Source: Ardenticatena maritima (lineage in GTDB: Bacteria; Chloroflexota; Anaerolineae; Ardenticatenales; Ardenticatenaceae). Taken from it: DNA of 64,000 nucleotides. The DNA lies in contig NZ_LGKN01000006.1 in the NCBI RefSeq assembly GCF_001306175.1, positions 124,001 through 188,000 on the forward strand, read 5' to 3'. The translations under genes were made by a program, and so were the position numbers. Positions 59,325 through 64,000 of this stretch are shown here, piece after piece (the first letter of the stretch is position 1; each line of letters opens with the position of its first letter). Below the pieces are notes generated by a model. It was given only the letters and a program-made list of their open reading frames with translations, was not told the origin of the DNA and made no database searches.

Positions 59325-59726
59325 TCACAGCGTTATCACCTGGTCGGGTGGGTTTTGGGCAAGCGCCGCGTACAAATCGGGGAAACAGCCCACTTGTACG
59401 CCTTCAACCGTGTTGACGGGGCGCACTTCGCCGGGTTCGGTACGCCCTTGCCCAGACGCATCACACCAGCGCGGTTCACCTTCGGCGAGATGACGCTCCA
59501 AGGCGCACATATCGCACATCATCAGCAAAATGTTCTGCTCGCGCGCAACACGCGCCAGCCGCTCGCCAATGGGGTCTCCCTGACGCAAGACAAAAACGTT
59601 GTCATCAAAAAAGAACATGCCCACCACGTCAACGCCATGTGTGCCGGCTTCCAACTGCGGCAAAATCATTTGCCCCAACTTATAACTAGCGGAACGTGGC
59701 ATTGCAAAAACATACGCAACTTTCAT
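59325..59726 (-). CDS. DsrE-like protein
   Basis: 133 residues. MKVAYVFAMPRSASYKLGQMILPQLEAG and VVGMFFFDDNVFVLRQGDPIGERLARVAREQNILLMMCDMC resemble the DsrE/DsrF sulfur-relay fold. The C-D-M-C motif near 70-73 offers a persulfide or metal thiolate site; more cysteines follow in WCDAS and GCFPD. AAGGAG precedes the ATG at 59726. Last gene of the metal-uptake operon, 44 bp after the permease. Confidence 0.75.
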   Translation of the reverse strand: MKVAYVFAMPRSASYKLGQMILPQLEAGTHGVDVVGMFFFDDNVFVLRQGDPIGERLARVAREQNILLMMCDMCALERHLAEGEPRWCDASGQGRTEPGEVRPVNTVEGVQVGCFPDLYAALAQNPPDQVITL

Positions 59727-59770
59727 CGAACCAATCTCCTTGTGGTTGGTTGCCAAAAACAAAGGGCGTT

Positions 59771-60613
59771 TTACGCCCTGCTTGCCGATTGTATGGAAAA
59801 GAGAAACGCCAGCACGAAACAGGCCGTTGCGACCAGTACAATCGCCGCGCCGGACGCCATGTTGAAATAGAACGAGAGATACAAACCGGCGACAGCGGAG
59901 AACGCGCCAATGAGCGACGCCAGCAGCATCACGCGCGGCAAGCGGTGCGTCAACAATGTGGCCGTAGCGGGCGGTGTGATGAGCATGGCGAGCAGCAACG
60001 CCACCCCAACCGCTTCAATCGCCACGACAACAGTGACGGCGATCAGCAAAAGCAGCAGGTAGTGCAAGGGGCGGGTTGGCAATCGCAAGGTTTCCGCCAA
60101 GATGGGGTCAAACGAAATGAGCACGAACTCCTTGAACAAGGCGAACACCACCAGCAAGACACCACCGCCGAAGAGCGCCATCATGCCCACCTGGCGCAGT
60201 GAAACGCCCAGCACGTTGCCAAAGAGGATATGCGCCAGGTCAACCGCGTAATTCCCTGAGAGTGAGATGAGGGCAATCCCCAAGGCAAACATCCCGGCGA
60301 GGACAACGCCAATCGCCGTATCTTCACGAATGTCGCCACGCTCGGTAATGGCGCCAATACCCACCGCCGCCACCACAGCCGACGCCAACGCCCACCAAAA
60401 GAGATTCTCGGTCACACCGCCGTTGACGAGATACCCCACGGCGATACCGGGTAAAATGGTGTGTGCAAGAGCGTCTCCAAAAAACGCCATGCCGCGCAAA
60501 ACCACAAACGTCCCAATGACAGCCGCCACAACACCCACAATGACGGCCGCCGCCATGCCGCGCACCATGAACGAATACGCCCACGGTGCGGTCAACCATT
60601 CGACGAGACTCAT
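59771..60613 (-). CDS. zinc/manganese-type ABC transporter permease (ZnuB family)
   Basis: 280 residues with about eight helices (ABC-3 family). Conserved GMAFFGDALAHTILPGIAVG and LLLAMLITPPATA segments. Its ATG overlaps the ATPase stop in ATGA. Metal specificity (Zn or Mn) cannot be fixed from the permease. Confidence 0.93.
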   Translation of the reverse strand: MSLVEWLTAPWAYSFMVRGMAAAVIVGVVAAVIGTFVVLRGMAFFGDALAHTILPGIAVGYLVNGGVTENLFWWALASAVVAAVGIGAITERGDIREDTAIGVVLAGMFALGIALISLSGNYAVDLAHILFGNVLGVSLRQVGMMALFGGGVLLVVFALFKEFVLISFDPILAETLRLPTRPLHYLLLLLIAVTVVVAIEAVGVALLLAMLITPPATATLLTHRLPRVMLLASLIGAFSAVAGLYLSFYFNMASGAAIVLVATACFVLAFLFSIQSASRA

Positions 60614-61437
60614 TGGTGGACGCCTCCTTCGCAACAGGTATCACTGAGCACCATGACGCTTTCATCCTCGGCGGGTACAAGGTGCAAATGAGGACCATAC
60701 GCCGCCGACAGGGTAGCGGGCGTAAACACTGCACGCGGCGCGCCATACGCCAGCAATCGCCGATTGAGCACCATCACCCTGTCAAACATCGTGTTGGCCT
60801 GGTCCAGGTCGTGCGTCGCCACCAGCAGCGTGACGCCGCGGTCGCGCAGCATGTCCCAAATACGAAACACCATGCGCTGAGAGGGGATATCCAACCCGTT
60901 GAGCGGTTCATCCATCAGCACAATGCGGGCTTCCTGCACCAGCGCGCGCGCAATGAACATGCGCTGTTGTTGCCCGCCGGAGAGTTGCCCAATCTGGCGG
61001 TCGGCAAGGTCGAGCAGGTCTACCTCGGCCAGCGCCAGGCGCACCGCCTCATGGTCTTCTCGGCGTGGGCGGCGCAGCAAGCCAATGTGCGCCGCACGCC
61101 CCATCATCACCACATCGTACACGGTGAGCGGAAAACGCCAGTCCACGTCTTTGTGTTGCGGCACATAGGCTATCTCGCGTGTGGCGCGGGGAGAGCGCCC
61201 AAACACCCGCACTGTGCCTTCGGTAGGTTGAATCAATCCCGCCACCACTTTGAGCAAGGTGGATTTGCCGGCGCCATTGGGACCAACAATAGCCACGCGC
61301 GTCGCCGGCGCGACAGAGAACGTCACATCTTCGAGGGCGACACGCGCGCCATAGCGCACGCTCACATGCGCCGCTTCAACCGCCGGCATCGCCGGTTCAG
61401 ACACCTCAACAGGGCTTCGCTGGTACGCCACACTCAT
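60610..61437 (-). CDS. zinc/manganese-type ABC transporter ATP-binding protein (ZnuC family)
   Basis: 275 residues. Walker A GPNGAGKST, signature LSGGQQQRMFIARAL, Walker B IVLMDEPLNGLD, switch His in VATHDL. The C-terminus carries a short Cys/His segment, SDTCCEGGVHQ, a possible metal-sensing tail. AAAAGGAG precedes the ATG at 61437. Confidence 0.93.
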   Translation of the reverse strand: MSVAYQRSPVEVSEPAMPAVEAAHVSVRYGARVALEDVTFSVAPATRVAIVGPNGAGKSTLLKVVAGLIQPTEGTVRVFGRSPRATREIAYVPQHKDVDWRFPLTVYDVVMMGRAAHIGLLRRPRREDHEAVRLALAEVDLLDLADRQIGQLSGGQQQRMFIARALVQEARIVLMDEPLNGLDIPSQRMVFRIWDMLRDRGVTLLVATHDLDQANTMFDRVMVLNRRLLAYGAPRAVFTPATLSAAYGPHLHLVPAEDESVMVLSDTCCEGGVHQ

Positions 61438-61450
61438 AGCACACTCCTTT

Positions 61451-62407
61451 TCACTCAACGCCGCGCAGGGCGTCCACAATCACAGTGGTGTCATAGCGCA
61501 TCAACTCTTCGTAGGTGGGCGCGGGACCATCAGGCGCTGAAAGCGAGCCGGTGTAGATGAGCACCATCTGCACACCGGTATCCTGCACCACACGTTCAAC
61601 AACGCGGCGATTGATCATTTCGCTGACGAAAATTGCCGGCACGTTGTACGCGCGAATGGTTTCATACAGTTGACTGAGCGCTTGCGCCGACGGCTCCGCC
61701 AACGTGCTGACACCGGGAATGACCGTCGCTACCTGTTGAAAGCCATAAGCGTTGGCGTAGTAGCCCAACACGGCGTGATCGGTTATCAAAATGCGCCGTT
61801 CAGGCGGAACCAGCGCCACCTGTTCGCGAATCCAGGCGTCGAGGGCGTCAAGTTGGCGGCGGTATTCGGCGGCGTTGGCGCGGTAAGCGTCGGCGTGCGC
61901 CGGGTCAAGCGTCGCCAGCGTGTCGGCGATATGGTCCGCCCAGGCGGCAACGTTGCGCGGATCGAACCAGACATGCGGGTCATAGGGACCATGCGCATGT
62001 TCATCGGCATGGGCTTCGTCATGGTCTTCTTCCTCATGCCCGTCGGCTTCGACAGGCAAGAGCACCGGCACATCTTCACCAAGCGCCACCACCCGGTCGG
62101 CAAACTCCGGCGCGTCGAGCATTTTTTCCAGGGCGGCTTCCAACCCCAAGCCGTTGATGAAGATCACATCCGCCGTTTGGAGTTGCGCCATCAATTGCGG
62201 TGTTGGTTCAAACCCGTGTGGGTCTTGTCCGCGGGGGATGAGCACTTCGACGGCGACATGTTCACCGGCGACCTGCTGAACAACGTCGCCGATGATAGAC
62301 GTGCTCGCCATGACCCGCACCGTCTCCGACGATTCAGGCGCGGTTGAAGTACACGCCGCCAAGGCGAGCCAGAGAACGGAAACAAGCCATACGATGCGAA
62401 AACGCAT
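61451..62407 (-). CDS. metal-binding lipoprotein of the ZnuA/TroA family
   Basis: 318 residues. Lipobox LALAAC19, then a cluster A-I binding fold with metal ligands in QDPHGFEP, DPHVWFDP and TDHAVLGY. A His/Asp/Glu-rich loop (about 124-141) favours zinc over manganese. GAGGAGG precedes the ATG at 62407. Directly downstream of the Fur-family regulator. Confidence 0.93.
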   Translation of the reverse strand: MRFRIVWLVSVLWLALAACTSTAPESSETVRVMASTSIIGDVVQQVAGEHVAVEVLIPRGQDPHGFEPTPQLMAQLQTADVIFINGLGLEAALEKMLDAPEFADRVVALGEDVPVLLPVEADGHEEEDHDEAHADEHAHGPYDPHVWFDPRNVAAWADHIADTLATLDPAHADAYRANAAEYRRQLDALDAWIREQVALVPPERRILITDHAVLGYYANAYGFQQVATVIPGVSTLAEPSAQALSQLYETIRAYNVPAIFVSEMINRRVVERVVQDTGVQMVLIYTGSLSAPDGPAPTYEELMRYDTTVIVDALRGVE

Positions 62408-62421
62408 TGCGGAAACCTCCT

Positions 62422-62868
62422 CTACTCTGTTGTTGGTGTAGAGCGTGTCTGCGAGCAATCGGGGCATTTGCCGTACACTTCCACCAGGTGCCCTTCAACC
62501 ACAAAACCAAACTTGCGCCCAATGGCTTCGGTGGCTTCATCCAAAATGCACTCATCAATCTCGATTGTGCGGTTGCACACCAGGCAAACAAGGTGGTGAT
62601 GATGACCGGCTGCGGTGAGAATGTAAGTAGTGGTGGTGCTCCCCAGCGTGCAGGCTTGCACCACATTGAGCCGCACCAGCACATCCAGCGTCCGATACAC
62701 CGACGCCTTGCCAATCTCCGGCACACGGCGTTGCACCGCTTCCAGCAGTTCAGCCGCTGTGACATGGCGGTCCATCTCCGCCAACGTCTCGATAATGACG
62801 CGCCGCGATGCCGTGATTTTCAAACCGGCGTCACGCAACGCCTGAAGCGTCTGTTCAACCATGCTCAT
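62422..62868 (-). CDS. Fur-family metal regulator, probably Zur
   Basis: 148 residues. Winged helix about 15-85 (EIGKASVYRTLDVLVRLNVV contacts DNA), dimerisation domain with HHHHLVCLVCNRTIEI and a second C-P-D-C pair, forming the structural zinc site. Being first in the zinc transporter operon with tandem palindromes at its promoter suggests Zur rather than Fur. GGGGGTG precedes the ATG at 62868. Confidence 0.9.
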   Translation of the reverse strand: MSMVEQTLQALRDAGLKITASRRVIIETLAEMDRHVTAAELLEAVQRRVPEIGKASVYRTLDVLVRLNVVQACTLGSTTTTYILTAAGHHHHLVCLVCNRTIEIDECILDEATEAIGRKFGFVVEGHLVEVYGKCPDCSQTRSTPTTE

Positions 62869-62883
62869 ACGACACCCCCACGC

Positions 62884-62915
62884 TGAAACACAGTTCAATT
62901 TGAAACAAAGTTTCA
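62884..62915. promoter_or_regulatory. tandem inverted repeats, candidate Zur operators
   Basis: Perfect TGAAAC-AAA-GTTTCA (62901-62915) and a diverged copy TGAAAC-ACA-GTTCA (62884-62897), 17 bp apart start to start. They lie around the predicted transcription start, ahead of the regulator gene. Confidence 0.7.
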
Positions 62916-62918
62916 TTT

Positions 62919-62946
62919 AGTCTATGCGAGAGTAGTCATGTGTCAA
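62919..62946 (-). promoter_or_regulatory. promoter of the metal-uptake operon
   Basis: Minus strand TTGACA (62946-62941) and TAGACT (62924-62919), 16 bp apart; expected start near 62912, within the palindrome. Confidence 0.65.
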
Positions 62947-62997
62947 AAATCGGTTTCGCGTGAAAAGCGAGCGCGTAAACAAGTGTCATTTTTCACT

Positions 62998-63026
62998 TTG
63001 CCATGCCAGCGCCAGACTCGTATACT
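62998..63026 (+). promoter_or_regulatory. promoter of the MoaD-MoaE gene
   Basis: TTGCCA (62998-63003) and TATACT (63021-63026), 17 bp apart, 40 bp before the ATG. Confidence 0.6.
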
Positions 63027-63065
63027 CGGAGCCAGAGCGTCAACAAGGATGAAAAGAGGTGTAGG

Positions 63066-63758
63066 ATGAACGTGGTGGTACGCTTGTTCGCCGGTTATCG
63101 CGAACGTGTCGGCGCTCCGACAGTCACACTGGACTTACCCGAAGGGGCGACATTGCAAACAGCGTGGGAAACACTCGTCGCGCAGTATCCGGCGTTGGGC
63201 ACGGTGCGCCACCGTGTGGTGGGGTCGGTCAATGCGGAGTATGTGCCCTTGGAGCATGTGTTGCATGAAGGGGATGAGGTGGTGTTTATCCCACCAGTTG
63301 CAGGCGGCGATCACCATATCCACCACTATTTTGCCATTGTTGAAACGCCCATTGACGAACGCGCATTGCGGCACGTGGTTGAGCACCCCTCCGCCGGGGC
63401 GATTCTGACGTTCCTGGGGACCACACGCAACCAAACCGGCGGGCGCAAAGTCGAATACCTTGAATACGAAGCCTACGAGCCGCTCGCCATCAAGCAGATG
63501 CAACGCATTGCGGCAGAAATTCGCACGCGCTGGCCTGACGTCATTGGGATAGCGATTGTTCATCGTGTGGGGCGTTTGGAGATTGGCGAGGCAAGCATTG
63601 GGATAGCGATTAGCAGCCCCCACCGCGCCACAGCGTTCGCGGCGTGCCGCTACGCGATTGACCGCGCCAAAGAGACGCTACCCGTATGGAAGAAAGAAGT
63701 CTGGGAAGGCGGCGAAGAGTGGATTGAAGAAGGTCCCGGCACACCGTTGGAAGGCTAA
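63066..63758 (+). CDS. molybdopterin synthase, MoaD-MoaE fusion
   Basis: 230 residues. MoaD, a beta-grasp sulfur carrier (1-81), ends in the expected G80-G81 but is continued without a stop by a complete MoaE domain (86-230: GAILTFLGTTRN, VHRVGRLEIGEASIGIAI, and the active-site PVWKKEVW). Together the two subunits insert sulfur into precursor Z. MoaD must present a free Gly-Gly C-terminus, so the fusion is expected to be cut after G81, as reported for the MoaX fusion of mycobacteria. AAAGAGGTG precedes the ATG at 63066. Confidence 0.93.
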   Translation: MNVVVRLFAGYRERVGAPTVTLDLPEGATLQTAWETLVAQYPALGTVRHRVVGSVNAEYVPLEHVLHEGDEVVFIPPVAGGDHHIHHYFAIVETPIDERALRHVVEHPSAGAILTFLGTTRNQTGGRKVEYLEYEAYEPLAIKQMQRIAAEIRTRWPDVIGIAIVHRVGRLEIGEASIGIAISSPHRATAFAACRYAIDRAKETLPVWKKEVWEGGEEWIEEGPGTPLEG

Positions 63759-63763
63759 ACCGC

Positions 63764-64000
63764 TCAAACCAGTGATTGAAGCACAACCTTGTGCAAGCGC
63801 ACCTGCTCGCCCTCTATGGCTTCCGCCATAAACGTGCAATTGCGCCCCGCTTCTTTGGCGGCGTAGAGGGCTTTATCCGCCCAGGTAATCAATTGCATGA
63901 GCGAAACCGGTTCTCCATGCGCAGGCTTCATTGCCAAACCAATGCTGATAGTAATCGGCAAACTGCCGGCTGATGTTGTGAACGGTTCGCTCCCAATACG
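63764..64000 (-). CDS. GGDEF-domain protein, C-terminal fragment
   Basis: 79 residues from the window edge: ITISIGLAMKPAHGEPVSLMQLITWADKALYAAKEAGRN is the end of a diguanylate cyclase domain. The active-site loop and any sensor region lie outside. It converges with the MoaD-MoaE gene, 5 bp away. Confidence 0.85.
   Translation of the reverse strand, partial: RIGSEPFTTSAGSLPITISIGLAMKPAHGEPVSLMQLITWADKALYAAKEAGRNCTFMAEAIEGEQVRLHKVVLQSLV

Overview
The window reads as ordinary chromosome from a moderately GC-rich member of the Chloroflexota. The placement is inference. It rests on oligopeptide-binding lipoproteins with long Val/Thr/Glu-rich linkers after the lipobox, a translin homologue, many secreted and lipid-anchored proteins, and a threonine branch in which aspartate kinase and homoserine dehydrogenase are separate neighbouring genes. 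An Ardenticatena-like relative is possible but cannot be shown from sequence alone. I see no phage, insertion sequence, CRISPR array or rRNA. There is one tRNA, tRNA-Leu(GAG).

Layout. Positions 1-10130 (minus) hold a cut-off M23 peptidase, an alpha/beta hydrolase, a penicillin-acylase-type Ntn hydrolase, a very large beta-propeller/GGDEF sensor and a double-VWA membrane protein. Positions 10393-12250 hold a secreted subtilisin facing an Lrp/AsnC regulator. Positions 12479-16108 (minus) are a thrC-lysC-hom operon, followed upstream by TPR, AEC-transporter, HEAT-repeat and orphan binding-protein genes. Positions 21086-38478 (minus) are three consecutive oligopeptide ABC transporter clusters: two complete five-gene sets flank one that lacks ATPases and instead ends in a PD40 beta-propeller lipoprotein. 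Positions 38572-44262 (minus) hold a SirB1-like protein and an operon of recF, an SDR, a Tat-signal coiled-coil protein and an ABC exporter.

From 44421 to 47994 (plus) runs a compact operon: DUF3054 membrane protein, translin-family protein, an unrecognised 579-residue protein, and a Cas4-like membrane nuclease split over two reading frames. This is the best candidate for an undescribed system. Then come tRNA-Leu, a DinB-like protein, galTK, a membrane protein and modA (minus). A plus-strand block at 53243-59267 encodes a triple-S1 protein, FtsK, a lipoprotein cytochrome c and a fusion of a di-heme peroxidase with a parallel beta-helix. The S1 gene is preceded by a strong promoter followed by an intrinsic terminator.

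The right end is a metal-uptake operon (minus, 59325-62868): a Fur/Zur regulator, binding protein, ATPase, permease and a DsrE-like protein, with tandem inverted repeats at its promoter. It is divergent from a MoaD-MoaE fusion (63066-63758) that converges on a cut-off GGDEF gene. Starts were chosen by Shine-Dalgarno position and family N-termini; several genes start well inside the longest open frame.
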